Assembly (NCBI GenBank): GCA_963665555.2
Contig: OY762308.1
Span: 3,162,001-3,226,000, forward strand
Length of the DNA stretch: 64,000 nucleotides
Direction of reading: 5' to 3'
Origin: CAXXXW01 sp963665555
GTDB lineage: Bacteria > Pseudomonadota > Alphaproteobacteria > Thalassobaculales > Thalassobaculaceae
The notes beneath the pieces are model-generated. The model searched no databases, had not been told where the DNA came from, and saw only the letters and a list, made by a program, of their open reading frames with translations. Positions 8,469 through 17,156 of the stretch are shown in pieces. A program made the translations under genes and the position numbers. Within the stretch, counting starts at the first letter, position 1; the number at the start of each line of letters is the position of its first letter.

Positions 8469-9802
8469 CGCCTCGCCCTCTCGGCAATTTCAAGCACGTT
8501 ACGGAGCCGCTCGGTGAGCGGCGTATAGTCGGTCACGAATTTTTCCGATACGGACGCCAAGTTCGTTCCCAGTTCCGTTAGCGCGCCTTGCAGTTCCTGT
8601 TGCATTTGCCTGTCGAACTCCTCGAACCTCTGGCGAATCTCGGCCTGCGTGCGCGTATGCGCGGCGGAGAGCTCCTCCGAGAATCTGGCCTGAGCAGCCT
8701 CGGCGTTCTCCCGCAAGGCCTCGTACCCATCGATCAGGCGGTCGTGCTCCCGCTGGCTTTGGTCCAGAGCCGATCGGCTGCGCGCAAGCGCGTCCTCCAC
8801 GGTTCGGGACATTTCCCCCGTGATCCTGTTCAGATTTCCCTCGATGACCGGGAACGCCTCAATCGCCTGGTCCCGCAACCGGGCGAGTGCGTCGAGATGA
8901 ACGTCCAGCGCCCTTGTCTGGTTGAGCATCCCCTTCAGCGTCGGCTCCAAAGGTTCGATCGCGGCGGGGATTCGTTCGGCATGTTCGCGCACGCCGCGCA
9001 GAGCCGCTTCCGCCGCCTCCATCGATTCGATGGCGCGTTCGAGGCGCCTTTCCAGCGCCTCGACATGTTCCCGGTAGTTGTCTTGCCACAGGACGAGAGC
9101 GGCGACCGCCTGGTTCAGCTGCTTGAAGTTCTCCCCGAACTGCGTGGTGAGGTTGGCGTTGAAGTCCCGGATAACCTGTTCGAGGGCCTCGATAATCGCC
9201 TTCTGATTATTCTCTACCATGTGTTTCGCGAATTCCTTGAACTCCTTCGCCAGTTCGTTCTGCCCGTCCTGAACGGTCGTTCGCAGCTTCTGAACCTGGG
9301 TCAGAAGGCTGCCGTCGCCATCGGACGAAATCGCGTTCCTGATTTGCGCGAGTTGCTCGCCGGAGCGTTCCGACGCCTCGCGGCTCCCGTCCCGGATTTC
9401 GCGCAGAGCCTCGAAAATATCCTCCGGCGTCGTGCCGCTCGCGCGAGCCGGTCCGGGCCCGAGCGTCCGCAAGACGCGAAAGAGGACGGAAGCGGCGATC
9501 CCGACGATGCTCGTGGTGAACGCGATCTTCAACCCGGCCAGCAGGTCCGGCACGCTCTCGTCGATCCGGGCGACATCGAAGTCCAGCAATCCGATCAGGA
9601 TGCCGGTGAATGTCCCCAAAACGCCCAGCGTCGCCAGTCCGGTCGGCGTGATCGCGGCCAGTCGGGCCGGCCAGTGCCTCCCCAGTGTCAGGATCCAGAT
9701 AGCCGCGGGCGTGAAAAACCATGCGCCGATCGCGGCGCAGAAAAAAAGCGAAACGGGGTCGTTTCGAATCGCGCCGGCGATCCGGAAAAGGACTTCTTCC
9801 AT
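8465..9802 (-). CDS. zorA: ZorA-like MotA family proton-channel protein with long coiled-coil tail
   Basis: This 445-residue protein starts at ATG 9802, preceded by CAGGAATACG. It has three hydrophobic segments in its first 130 residues: LFFCAAIGAWFFTPAAIWIL, then GLATLGVLGTFTGILIGLL, then IAFTTSIVGIAASVLF. The remaining 300 or so residues are a long charged coiled coil rich in Glu, Arg, Gln and Ala. This is the ZorA pattern: a MotA-like stator ring with a long intracellular tail thought to pass an infection signal to the nuclease effector. Longer in-frame starts up to 9952 run into the preceding monooxygenase gene and lack a ribosome-binding site. It lies 40 bases after the monooxygenase stop on the same strand. 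Confidence 0.87.
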   Translation of the reverse strand: MEEVLFRIAGAIRNDPVSLFFCAAIGAWFFTPAAIWILTLGRHWPARLAAITPTGLATLGVLGTFTGILIGLLDFDVARIDESVPDLLAGLKIAFTTSIVGIAASVLFRVLRTLGPGPARASGTTPEDIFEALREIRDGSREASERSGEQLAQIRNAISSDGDGSLLTQVQKLRTTVQDGQNELAKEFKEFAKHMVENNQKAIIEALEQVIRDFNANLTTQFGENFKQLNQAVAALVLWQDNYREHVEALERRLERAIESMEAAEAALRGVREHAERIPAAIEPLEPTLKGMLNQTRALDVHLDALARLRDQAIEAFPVIEGNLNRITGEMSRTVEDALARSRSALDQSQREHDRLIDGYEALRENAEAAQARFSEELSAAHTRTQAEIRQRFEEFDRQMQQELQGALTELGTNLASVSEKFVTDYTPLTERLRNVLEIAERARR

Positions 9803-9842
9803 CGTATTCCTGTTCCCGAAGCCCGCCCCAGGGCCGCGCCCC

Positions 9843-11510
9843 CTACTCCGCCGCCTCGGCGCGGGCGGGGGCGGGGGCGAGGACGAAGCCGGCGTAGCCG
9901 TTGGCCACCGCCTCCTCGCACCTCGCCTTGTAGGCCTGGACGCCGCCGACATAGGGCATGAAGACGCGCGGCTTGCCGGGGATGTTGGCGCCCATGTACC
10001 AGGAGTTGGCGCGGGGATAGAGCGTCGCGTCCGCCACCTCGCGCGTGTGGACGACCCAGGCCTCCTGCGCCTCCTCCGTCGCCTCGATCCGGGCGAGGCC
10101 GCGCGCGCGCATGTGTTCCAGGCAGTCGGCGATCCAGTTCGCGTGCATCTCGATCGACAGGATCATCTGGCTCTTCACGCCCGGACTCTGCGGCCCGGTG
10201 ATCGTGAACAGGTTGGGCAGGCCGGCCACCATCAGGCCGAGATAGGTGCGCGGCCCGCCCTCCCACTGTTCCGCCAGCGTCATGCCGCCGGCGACGCGGA
10301 TGTCGATCTCGCGCATCGCGCCCGTCATCGCGTCGAAGCCGGTGGCGAAGACGATGGCGTCGAGTTCGTGCGCGGCGCCGCTTTCGAGTTCGATCCCGTC
10401 CGGCGCGATCCGGGCGATCGGGTCCGAGCGCACATCGACCAGCGAAACATGTGGCAGGTTGTAGGTCTCGTAGTAGTTCGTATCCAGGATCAACCGCTTC
10501 GTGCCGATCGGGTGGTCGTTCGGGCACAGCAGTTCGGCCGTCGCCGGGTCGTTCACCGTCGCGCGAATCTTCTCGCGCACGAATTCGGAGGCGGTTTCGT
10601 TGGCGTCCGCGTCGGTCAAAAGGTCGGTGTAGGAGAACAGGTAGCTGATCGAGCCGCCCTCCCGCCATTTCTCCTCGTACTGGCGCCGGCGCTCCGCCGC
10701 GCTCGCCTCCAGCGCCTTCTTCGCCGGCGCGGGATAGCCGGCGATGCCGAACGGCGTGTCGTAGGCGGCGCGGCGGCGTTCGGGGTATTCGGCCTTGTGC
10801 CGCGCCTCCTTCTCCGGGTCGAGCGGCGCGTTGCGGGCCGGCAGGCTGAAATTCGCGGTGCGCTGGAAGACGGCCAGCGCCTTCGCCTGGGCCGCGATAT
10901 GCGGAATCGACTGCACGCCGGAGGAGCCGGTGCCGATAATGCCGACGCGCAGCCCCGTAAAGTCCACGCCCTCCCTGGGCCACAGGCCGGTGTGGTACGT
11001 GGCGCCCCGGAAGCTGTCGAGGCCGGGGAAGGCGGGCTTGCGCGGGGTGGAGAGGTTGCCCGTCGCCATGATGCAGAACGGGGCCGAGACGCGCTCGCCG
11101 GCGTCGGTTTCCAGCGTCCACAGGCCGGTCCCCTCGTCGAAGACGGCCGAGACGATCCGGGTTTCGAGCTGCACGTCGCGCATCAGGTCGAAGCGCTCGG
11201 CCACGTGTTCGACGTATTTCAGGATTTCCGGCTGCGTGCCGTAGCGCTCCGGCCACTTCCACTCCTGCTGGAGGGGGTCGTCGAAGGAGTAGGAGTACTC
11301 CATGCTCTCCACATCGCAGCGGCAGCCGGGATAGCGGTTCCAGAACCAGGTGCCGCCGACCCCGTCGCCGGCCTCGTAGGCGCGCGCCCGGAAGCCGAGG
11401 CCGCGCAGCCGGTGGATCGCGTACAGCCCGGCGACGCCGGCCCCGACGATAACGACATCGAAATCCCCGCCATGGCCGCGCGGGGAAGAGGCATGGGTCG
11501 AATCGGGCAT
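9843..11510 (-). CDS. Baeyer-Villiger-type flavin monooxygenase
   Basis: This 555-residue class B flavoprotein should use NADPH and oxygen to insert oxygen next to a ketone, or to oxygenate a heteroatom. The FAD-binding GxGxxG is at residues 23-28 and a second nucleotide motif, GIIGTGSSGVQ, lies near residue 195. The diagnostic fingerprint FxGxxxHxxxWP is perfect at residues 167-178 (FRGATYHTGLWP). WFWNRYPGCRCD near residue 55 is typical of cyclohexanone and phenylacetone monooxygenases. The ATG at 11510 gives the usual short leader; longer in-frame starts are not family-like. The substrate is unknown. Confidence 0.92.
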   Translation of the reverse strand: MPDSTHASSPRGHGGDFDVVIVGAGVAGLYAIHRLRGLGFRARAYEAGDGVGGTWFWNRYPGCRCDVESMEYSYSFDDPLQQEWKWPERYGTQPEILKYVEHVAERFDLMRDVQLETRIVSAVFDEGTGLWTLETDAGERVSAPFCIMATGNLSTPRKPAFPGLDSFRGATYHTGLWPREGVDFTGLRVGIIGTGSSGVQSIPHIAAQAKALAVFQRTANFSLPARNAPLDPEKEARHKAEYPERRRAAYDTPFGIAGYPAPAKKALEASAAERRRQYEEKWREGGSISYLFSYTDLLTDADANETASEFVREKIRATVNDPATAELLCPNDHPIGTKRLILDTNYYETYNLPHVSLVDVRSDPIARIAPDGIELESGAAHELDAIVFATGFDAMTGAMREIDIRVAGGMTLAEQWEGGPRTYLGLMVAGLPNLFTITGPQSPGVKSQMILSIEMHANWIADCLEHMRARGLARIEATEEAQEAWVVHTREVADATLYPRANSWYMGANIPGKPRVFMPYVGGVQAYKARCEEAVANGYAGFVLAPAPARAEAAE

Positions 11511-11596
11511 GGAGGACGCCTCCGGCTTCGGTGGATGCGTGGACGGATCGGGCGAACGGCCCCGGCGCCGCGCGCCGCGAACGCCCTCGGCGCGGG

Positions 11597-11914
11597 TCAG
11601 TGGCCCGGGTTGGCGGCGGCGAAGGCGGCTTTTTGTTCGGGCGTCGCCTCGGCCTGGTGCATCGCCTTCCATTCGGGGTAGGGCATCCCGTAGACGATCT
11701 CGCGCGCCTCCTCGTACTCCAGCGCGTGGCCGCGCGCCTCGGCGGCGGCGCGATACCATTTCGACAGGCAGTTGCGGCAGAAGCCGGCGAGGTTCATCAG
11801 GTCGATGTTCTGCACGTCCTTGCGCTCGTCGAGATGGGCGACGAGGGTCCGGAAGGCGGCGGCCTCGATTTCGAGGCGGGTCCGGTCGTCGAAACGGTCG
11901 GCGGGGCCGGTCAT
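11597..11914 (-). CDS. DUF1244 family protein
   Basis: This 105-residue soluble protein contains the compact helical DUF1244 pattern: FRTLVAHLDERKDVQNIDLMN, then AGFCRNCLSKWY, then REIVYGMPYPEWK. The family is nearly universal in alphaproteobacteria and its function is unknown. The paired cysteines in FCRNC could bind metal, but that is a guess. It sits between two enzyme genes of the same orientation with gaps of about 85 bases on each side, so operon membership is uncertain. Confidence 0.88.
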   Translation of the reverse strand: MTGPADRFDDRTRLEIEAAAFRTLVAHLDERKDVQNIDLMNLAGFCRNCLSKWYRAAAEARGHALEYEEAREIVYGMPYPEWKAMHQAEATPEQKAAFAAANPGH

Positions 11915-11999
11915 GGCGGGTCTCCCTTGCGCGGCGGGGCGGAGCGGGCCGCAGTCTATCGCTTCCGGGGCCGCGAACGCAAACCGGCGCGCGCCGCCC

Positions 12000-12779
12000 T
12001 CAGGCCGCCGCGCGGGCCTCCCGCGGGCGCCCGTCGAGGGCGCGTTCGAGCGCGTCGGCGAAGCGCGCGGCCCAGCGCTCCGCGCCCGCCCGGAACTCGA
12101 TCCGGTCCTGGCGGAACTCGACGCCGAAGCCGAGCAGGCCGCGCGGCTCCTGGTGGCGGCGCGTCGTGTAGCCGCCGCGGCCGAGGCCGGAATAGGGCTT
12201 GTTGTCGCCGACGCGAATGTCGCCGCCCGCCTCCAGGTTCTCGATGACCGGCCGCGCCAGCCGCCCGTCGCTCCAGAACACGCCGATGTCCCAGGGGCGG
12301 AACGCCCCCGCCATCACCGGCGTGAAACTGTGCAGCGACACCAGGACCGGGCCGCGCCCGGCGCGCGCCATCCGCTCGATCCGCCGCCCGATCGCCTCGT
12401 GGTAGGGGTGGAGGAGCTCGGCCTCGCGGGCCGCGCGGGCGGCGGCGGACAGGCCGCGATTGGCCGGGACGACCGTGCCGTCGGAGACCTCCGGGATCGA
12501 GTCGCGCGCGCCCGGACCGCGGTTGCAGTCGATCGCGAGGCGCGAATAGGTCGAGGCCACCAGCGGCGCGTCGAACCGGTCCGACAGGATTTCCGCCACC
12601 GCCGCGATGCCGATGTCGTAGGCGACATGGCGGCGCATCTCCTCGGGCGGGACGCCCAGCCCGCCGAGCGCCTCGGGCGCGGCGCGGCCGTTGTGGTCCG
12701 ACACGAAGAGGATTTCCGCCGTTCCGTCGGGGTTGCGCTCCGTATAGGGCGGCGGGTCGTTCGGGCCGAGAAGCGGCAT
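12000..12779 (-). CDS. N-formylglutamate amidohydrolase family protein
   Basis: This 259-residue protein fits the N-formylglutamate deformylase/amidohydrolase family by length and motifs. These are SDHNGRAAPEALG near residue 27, STYSRLAIDCNR near residue 76, SLHSFTPVMAG at mid-protein and a GVEFRQD segment near the end. The family hydrolyses N-formyl-L-glutamate to formate and glutamate in one route of histidine degradation. No hut genes are nearby, so the substrate may differ. The ATG at 12779 is preferred because the 20-residue upstream extension is low complexity. Confidence 0.88.
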   Translation of the reverse strand: MPLLGPNDPPPYTERNPDGTAEILFVSDHNGRAAPEALGGLGVPPEEMRRHVAYDIGIAAVAEILSDRFDAPLVASTYSRLAIDCNRGPGARDSIPEVSDGTVVPANRGLSAAARAAREAELLHPYHEAIGRRIERMARAGRGPVLVSLHSFTPVMAGAFRPWDIGVFWSDGRLARPVIENLEAGGDIRVGDNKPYSGLGRGGYTTRRHQEPRGLLGFGVEFRQDRIEFRAGAERWAARFADALERALDGRPREARAAA

Positions 12780-12872
12780 GGGCGGCTCCGTGGGACGGGC
12801 GGACGCGCCATATAACCCGCCCGCGCCCCCCGCGCGCAAGAGGCTTGGCGCGGCGGCCGGGCCGGCGGGCGG

Positions 12873-13313
12873 TCAGGTGTTCCGCAAGGGGGCGGGACAG
12901 ACCCGGTGCTCCGGGTCCCACCAGAGGACATGCATCGCCCGGCCGATCCGGCGGCAAAAGACCCGCTCCCGCCCGCCGATGCGGAACGACATCAGGCCGT
13001 CGATATCGTCGAGCCGCAGCGCCTCGAGCCGCCGGAGCGCCTCGGTTCCGAGACTGTCCCTTTCGATGAAATGGCTGCCGGCGGCGGCCACGGCCCCGTC
13101 GTCCATCGTCTCGAACTGGAACAGCCGCTCCAGGACGCGCTTGTAGTCCGACGGGTCGGACAGCCCGGTCCAGGCGAACGGCCCGCCCCTGTCGCCGCCG
13201 GAGAACCGCCAGTACAGTTGCCTATCGGCAACCGGTTTCGCGCCCGACCTCTTGGCGAACAGCGGCGGATCGACGGCTTCGGATTGTTTTCGCCGTCTCC
13301 TTCGCCGCGTCAT
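12873..13313 (-). CDS. Probable toxin partner of a Panacea (DUF4065) toxin-antitoxin pair
   Basis: This 146-residue protein starts with a very basic stretch (TRRRRRRKQS) and has no recognised enzymatic motif. Visible features are LYWRFSGGDRGGPFAW, a helix-rich middle and a C-terminal VLWWDPEHRVCP. Its ATG overlaps the stop of the DUF4065 gene by four bases (ATGA), so the two are translationally coupled with the presumed antitoxin first. A small uncharacterised protein directly coupled to a Panacea-domain protein is the usual arrangement of Panacea toxin-antitoxin loci. The toxic activity cannot be predicted. It could instead be a non-toxic partner. Confidence 0.65.
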   Translation of the reverse strand: MTRRRRRRKQSEAVDPPLFAKRSGAKPVADRQLYWRFSGGDRGGPFAWTGLSDPSDYKRVLERLFQFETMDDGAVAAAGSHFIERDSLGTEALRRLEALRLDDIDGLMSFRIGGRERVFCRRIGRAMHVLWWDPEHRVCPAPLRNT

Positions 13314-13753
13314 CGAACGATGCTGTCGTAGTACTCGAACATCGAGTCGTGGGCGATCTCCGAACTGCCGCGTTCGTTGTCGGCGAGGCCGACGCGGGCG
13401 CGGCGCCACGGCTCCTCCCGGTGCGTCAGTTCGCTCAGCCAGTGCGCCTTCTTGTCGCCGTAGAAGGCGAGGACCGCGTCGATCGTCTCCTCCCCGTCCT
13501 CGTCGAAGGCGTCGGGATCGCCCGGAATGTCTCCGGGGCCGACGCGGAACCGGCCGCGGTGGATGTCGTAGAGTTCCGGGCAGACCGGCCCGTTCGCCCA
13601 GGCCTCGATCCGGCCGTCGAACAGCGGCCGCTCGTCCCAGACGAGCGACCACGCCTGGCAGTAGTAGACCAGCTTCTGGAGCTTCATGGCGGTCATCTCG
13701 CCCCGCTTGCGCAGGATGTGGGCCGCCACGTCGTTCGCCCGGACCTCCGTCAT
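13310..13753 (-). CDS. Panacea-domain (DUF4065, SocA/GepA-like) antitoxin candidate
   Basis: This 147-residue protein has the DUF4065 hallmarks: an N-terminal VAAHILRK helix, MKLQKLVYYCQAWSL near residue 23, and AWANGPVCPELYDIHRG near residue 52. The rest is helical and ends in YYDSIVR. Such domains neutralise diverse toxins (for example SocA with SocB) and occur as 'panantitoxins' in many loci. Here it is the first gene of a two-gene operon with the uncharacterised partner at 12873-13313. Regulation by autorepression is common for such pairs, but no operator is evident. Confidence 0.82.
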   Translation of the reverse strand: MTEVRANDVAAHILRKRGEMTAMKLQKLVYYCQAWSLVWDERPLFDGRIEAWANGPVCPELYDIHRGRFRVGPGDIPGDPDAFDEDGEETIDAVLAFYGDKKAHWLSELTHREEPWRRARVGLADNERGSSEIAHDSMFEYYDSIVR

Positions 13754-13858
13754 CCGTCTCGCCCCCGATCGACCTTGCCGGCGCGGCGCGCCGCCCCGCG
13801 ACTCCCCCGATAATATGGGCGGCGCGCGCGATCCGTCAAACTGGCCCGCGGCGCGCTT

Positions 13859-15145
13859 CTATCCCCCGAAGGCGGAGCGGACGGCGTTCGTCGGCAGCCA
13901 GAGCGCCAGGATCGGGAACATCAGCACGAGGATCAGCACCATTCCGTCGGTGAACAGGAAGGGGATCGCGCCGCGCATCACCCGCGTCACCGGCACGCCG
14001 GTGGTGCCGCTCACCGCGAACAGGTTGAGGCCCACCGGCGGGATCACGCCGCCCATCTCGATCGCCAGCGCCGTCAGCACGCCGAGATGGATCGGGTCGA
14101 CGCCGAGCGACAGCGCGACCGGGAAGAAGATCGGCACCGTCAGCACCAGGATCGCCACCCCGGTCAGGAACATCGACAGGAACAGCATCACCACCAGCAG
14201 CATGGCCAGGAAGCCCAGCTGCGTCAGGCCCAGCGTGTTGACCCAGTTCGCCACGTCCTGCGGCCAGCCCTTGTTGGCCAGCAGGAACTGGAACACGCCG
14301 ACGCAGCCCAGCACGAAGAACACGATCGCCGTCAGGTTGGCGGCCCGCCGGGTCGTCGGCATCAGTTCGCGCAGGAAGCCGCCGCGCCCCGAAACCAGGC
14401 CGTAGATCATGGCGTAGGCGCAGGCGGCCGCCCCGGCCTCCGTCGGCGTGAACAGGCCGCCGTAAAGGCCGCCGAGCACCATGACCGGCATCAGCAGGGC
14501 GGGCCACGCCTCCCATGTCGCGCGCCCCAGCCGGTGGAACGCGAAGGTTCCCGCCGGCAGGCGCATGTAGAACGAGATGGCGACGATGATCGCCGCGTCG
14601 CTCAACGCCAGCATGACGCCCGGAACCACGCCCGCGAAGAACAGCGAGATGATCGATTCCTCGGTGATGATGCCGAACAGGATCAGCGTGATGCTCGGCG
14701 GGATGAGCAGCGCGATGCCGCCGCCGCAGGCGATGATGCCGGCCGCCATCCACACCGGGTAGCCGCGCCGGATCATCTCCGGATACGCGATCACCCCCAT
14801 CGCCGCCGCCATCGCCGTGCTGGAGCCGGAAATCGCGCCGAACATCACGGCGGCGAGCAGCGTGGCGTAGGCGAACCCGCCCGGCAGCCAGCCGATCAGC
14901 GCGTCGGCGAAGCCGAACAGCCTGGAGATCAGGCCGGTGCGCTCCATCAGGAAGCCGGCGTAGATGAAGAACGGGATCGCCATCAGCGTGTAGCTGGACA
15001 GGAAGCTGAAGAACGACCGGAACAGCGCCTTCGGCGTCATGATCGGGTCGGCCAGCACGACGAGCACGGTCGCGCCGGTCAGCGCGATCCCGATCGGCGC
15101 GCCGATGACGAGGAGGGCGACGAGGGTGGAGCCGAGAAGGTGCAT
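13859..15145 (-). CDS. TRAP transporter large permease, DctM family
   Basis: This 428-residue protein of about 12 membrane segments is the transport subunit of a tripartite ATP-independent periplasmic transporter. It uses the sodium gradient to import carboxylates. Family landmarks are SYTLMAIPFFIYAGFLMERTG near residue 50, GAISGSSTAMAAAMG near residue 95, LLIPPSITLILFGIITEESI and the C-terminal GGVIPPVGLNLF. It is the last gene of the operon that starts with the binding protein at 17026. The substrate is unknown. Confidence 0.93.
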   Translation of the reverse strand: MHLLGSTLVALLVIGAPIGIALTGATVLVVLADPIMTPKALFRSFFSFLSSYTLMAIPFFIYAGFLMERTGLISRLFGFADALIGWLPGGFAYATLLAAVMFGAISGSSTAMAAAMGVIAYPEMIRRGYPVWMAAGIIACGGGIALLIPPSITLILFGIITEESIISLFFAGVVPGVMLALSDAAIIVAISFYMRLPAGTFAFHRLGRATWEAWPALLMPVMVLGGLYGGLFTPTEAGAAACAYAMIYGLVSGRGGFLRELMPTTRRAANLTAIVFFVLGCVGVFQFLLANKGWPQDVANWVNTLGLTQLGFLAMLLVVMLFLSMFLTGVAILVLTVPIFFPVALSLGVDPIHLGVLTALAIEMGGVIPPVGLNLFAVSGTTGVPVTRVMRGAIPFLFTDGMVLILVLMFPILALWLPTNAVRSAFGG

Positions 15146-15196
15146 GGCGCGGCGTCCCCGGATGCGGCGGGCGAGGCGGGCGGCGGGCGGGCGGAC

Positions 15197-15763
15197 CTAG
15201 ATGTCCGTGCTCTCTTCCGGCGGCGACCACGGGAACACCTCCGCCCCCATCAGCGCGCGCGCGTCCTGGTAGAGGTGGAAGACCGTGACCAGCGCCATCA
15301 GCGCGAAGCCCGCGAGCAGGCAGGCCTGGAACGGCCAGAGTTCGAGGATCATGCTCTGGGTCTTGCGCTCCATCAGGATCGTGCGCTGCACCGTCGGGAT
15401 TCCCCATTTCACGAAGCCGGCGAAAACCCCCAGCGAGACCAGCGAGACGACGGCGCGGCAGGCGAGGATCGTCCGCGCGTAGCCCTTGGCCCGCAGCGCG
15501 TCCACCGCCGCGCTCATGATCAGGTGGCCGCGCCGCGCCTGCGTCACCGCGAAATAGAGGAACATGGCGCCGATGACCATGTATGTCACGGCGTCCTGGC
15601 CCCACTCGTACACCACGCCGAAGACGTAGCGGCGCAGGATTTCGAGGATCGCCAGCAGCGTCGCGGCCAGCAGCGCCAGGGCCGCGACATTGCCGACAAC
15701 GGCGTCGAGCGCGAGCCGCAGCGCGCGGTAGACCCTGTCGAGGATGTCGTCCACGGTGTCCAT
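15197..15763 (-). CDS. TRAP transporter small permease, DctQ family
   Basis: This 188-residue protein has four membrane segments. It shows the family pattern EILRRYVFGVVYEWGQDAVTYM and an ARRGHL loop before the third segment. It forms the membrane complex with the DctM subunit 51 bases downstream. It lies 126 bases after the binding-protein gene, the usual P-Q-M order. The chain is slightly longer than average, with an acidic C-terminal tail. Confidence 0.9.
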   Translation of the reverse strand: MDTVDDILDRVYRALRLALDAVVGNVAALALLAATLLAILEILRRYVFGVVYEWGQDAVTYMVIGAMFLYFAVTQARRGHLIMSAAVDALRAKGYARTILACRAVVSLVSLGVFAGFVKWGIPTVQRTILMERKTQSMILELWPFQACLLAGFALMALVTVFHLYQDARALMGAEVFPWSPPEESTDI

Positions 15764-15889
15764 GGCCGGGGGCCTCCCGCGGGCCGGGGCCGGGGGAGGG
15801 CGGCGCGCCCGGCGCGGCCCCTTTCCCGGCGTTCCGGCGAGGCCCGCCGGGCCGGCGCGCGGCCCGGCGGCGCCCGTGCGCTCGCGCGG

Positions 15890-17026
15890 CTACTTCTTGA
15901 CGTACTTGTCGAAATACGCCTGCATCTCGCCGCAGTCGGTCCGCTCCAGCGGGTCGGAGCCCATCGGGTTGGCGGCCGTCGCCGCCCGCGCCTCCTCGAC
16001 GAACCTGTCGACCCACTCGTCGGCGGCGTCGGGCGTGTTGGCCTTGATCCAGTCGGCCGTCGCGCTGCCCAGCTTGTCCGCCAGCGCCTTGCTCTCCGCC
16101 GCGCTCATCACATAGATGCCGGGCTTCGACGGGTCCTTCGTCTCGTACTTGTCGACCAGGCGGCGGTCGTTGCACCAGTTCATCTTCTTCTGGAACGGGA
16201 TCACGTCGTTCACGAGCAGGTTCTCGATAATCTCCCGCTGCTCGTCGGAGAGCGCGTTCCACCAGGAGAGCGACGCGCCGATCCAGTAGTAGTCGCCGAC
16301 GATGCCGTTGATGCCGGCGACGGTGAAGAAGGGCGCCTGCTCCTTGGTGTTGTTGAAGCCGCCGAGGCTGGTCAGCAGGCCGTCGATCACGCCGGTCTGC
16401 AGCGCCGGCGGCACGTCGCCGAAGGCCATGGTGGTCGGGTTGGCGCCCCAGGCCTTCAGCGCGGCGTTCTCCGCCGGCCCCATGGAGCGGATTTTCCGGC
16501 CCTCGAAATCCTCCGGCGTCAGCAGCCGGAAGCCGGCCCCGGCGCCCATGTACATGCTCAGGTGCGCCGACGCGATGATCTTCACGTCGTGCACCGCGGC
16601 GAAGCGCTCCCGCAGCATCGCGAAGGTGTCGAAACCGTCCAGGCTGTTGATCGCGCCCGGCGTGGACAGCAGCTGCGGGCCGATCACGACGCTGGAATAG
16701 GGTTCGATCTGCGAGGACTTGCCGAACTGGCCCCAGGTCATCTCCAGGTTGCCGTCGGTCATCGCCTCGACCGCCTCCGGGATGCGGTAGAGCGCGCCGG
16801 CGAAATAGGTGCGCACCTCGCTGCCGGGAATCTCCTCGGCCAGGCGGTCCTTGAAGTACTCCATCGCGATGCCGGCCGGATGCGGCGGGCCGGTCAGGTC
16901 GGCCGCGATCCTGAGCGTGACCGGATCGGCGGCGCCCGCGCCCTGTCCGGGCAGCGCCGCGACCGCGCCCGCCGCCAGCGCCAGCGCGCCGAGGCGCAGG
17001 GCTTTCGCCGTTTTCTCGAACCCCAT
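15890..17026 (-). CDS. TRAP transporter substrate-binding protein, DctP family
   Basis: This 378-residue precursor has a signal peptide (about residues 1-32, ending AAGAVAALPGQGAGAA). A DctP-type binding domain follows, with GALYRIPEAVEAMTDGNLEM, then EGRKIRSMGPAENAALKAWG, then ALQTGVIDGLLTSLGG. The arginine in KIRS is placed like the conserved carboxylate-binding arginine of DctP proteins. ATG 17026 is supported by GGGGAGGAAACCG directly upstream. A TATAAG hexamer on the minus strand at 17093-17098 may be the -10 element, although no good -35 is seen. It would capture an organic acid in the periplasm for the permease encoded downstream. Confidence 0.93.
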   Translation of the reverse strand: MGFEKTAKALRLGALALAAGAVAALPGQGAGAADPVTLRIAADLTGPPHPAGIAMEYFKDRLAEEIPGSEVRTYFAGALYRIPEAVEAMTDGNLEMTWGQFGKSSQIEPYSSVVIGPQLLSTPGAINSLDGFDTFAMLRERFAAVHDVKIIASAHLSMYMGAGAGFRLLTPEDFEGRKIRSMGPAENAALKAWGANPTTMAFGDVPPALQTGVIDGLLTSLGGFNNTKEQAPFFTVAGINGIVGDYYWIGASLSWWNALSDEQREIIENLLVNDVIPFQKKMNWCNDRRLVDKYETKDPSKPGIYVMSAAESKALADKLGSATADWIKANTPDAADEWVDRFVEEARAATAANPMGSDPLERTDCGEMQAYFDKYVKK

Positions 17027-17156
17027 CGGTTTCCTCCCCGAATTCCCGTGTCCCCGGACGCCCTTGTCGCCGGGCGCGCCGTTCGAGCGGGCCTTATAGC
17101 GGAGTCCGGCGCCCCCGGCCATCGGGATTCGCGCGGCCCGGCGCGGCGCGCCCGCG

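Noticed and set aside
9803..9952. A longer zorA start adding 50 residues
   Set aside because: The extension is Arg/Pro-rich, overlaps the upstream monooxygenase gene and has no ribosome-binding site, whereas ATG 9802 has AGGAA and begins a normal membrane protein.
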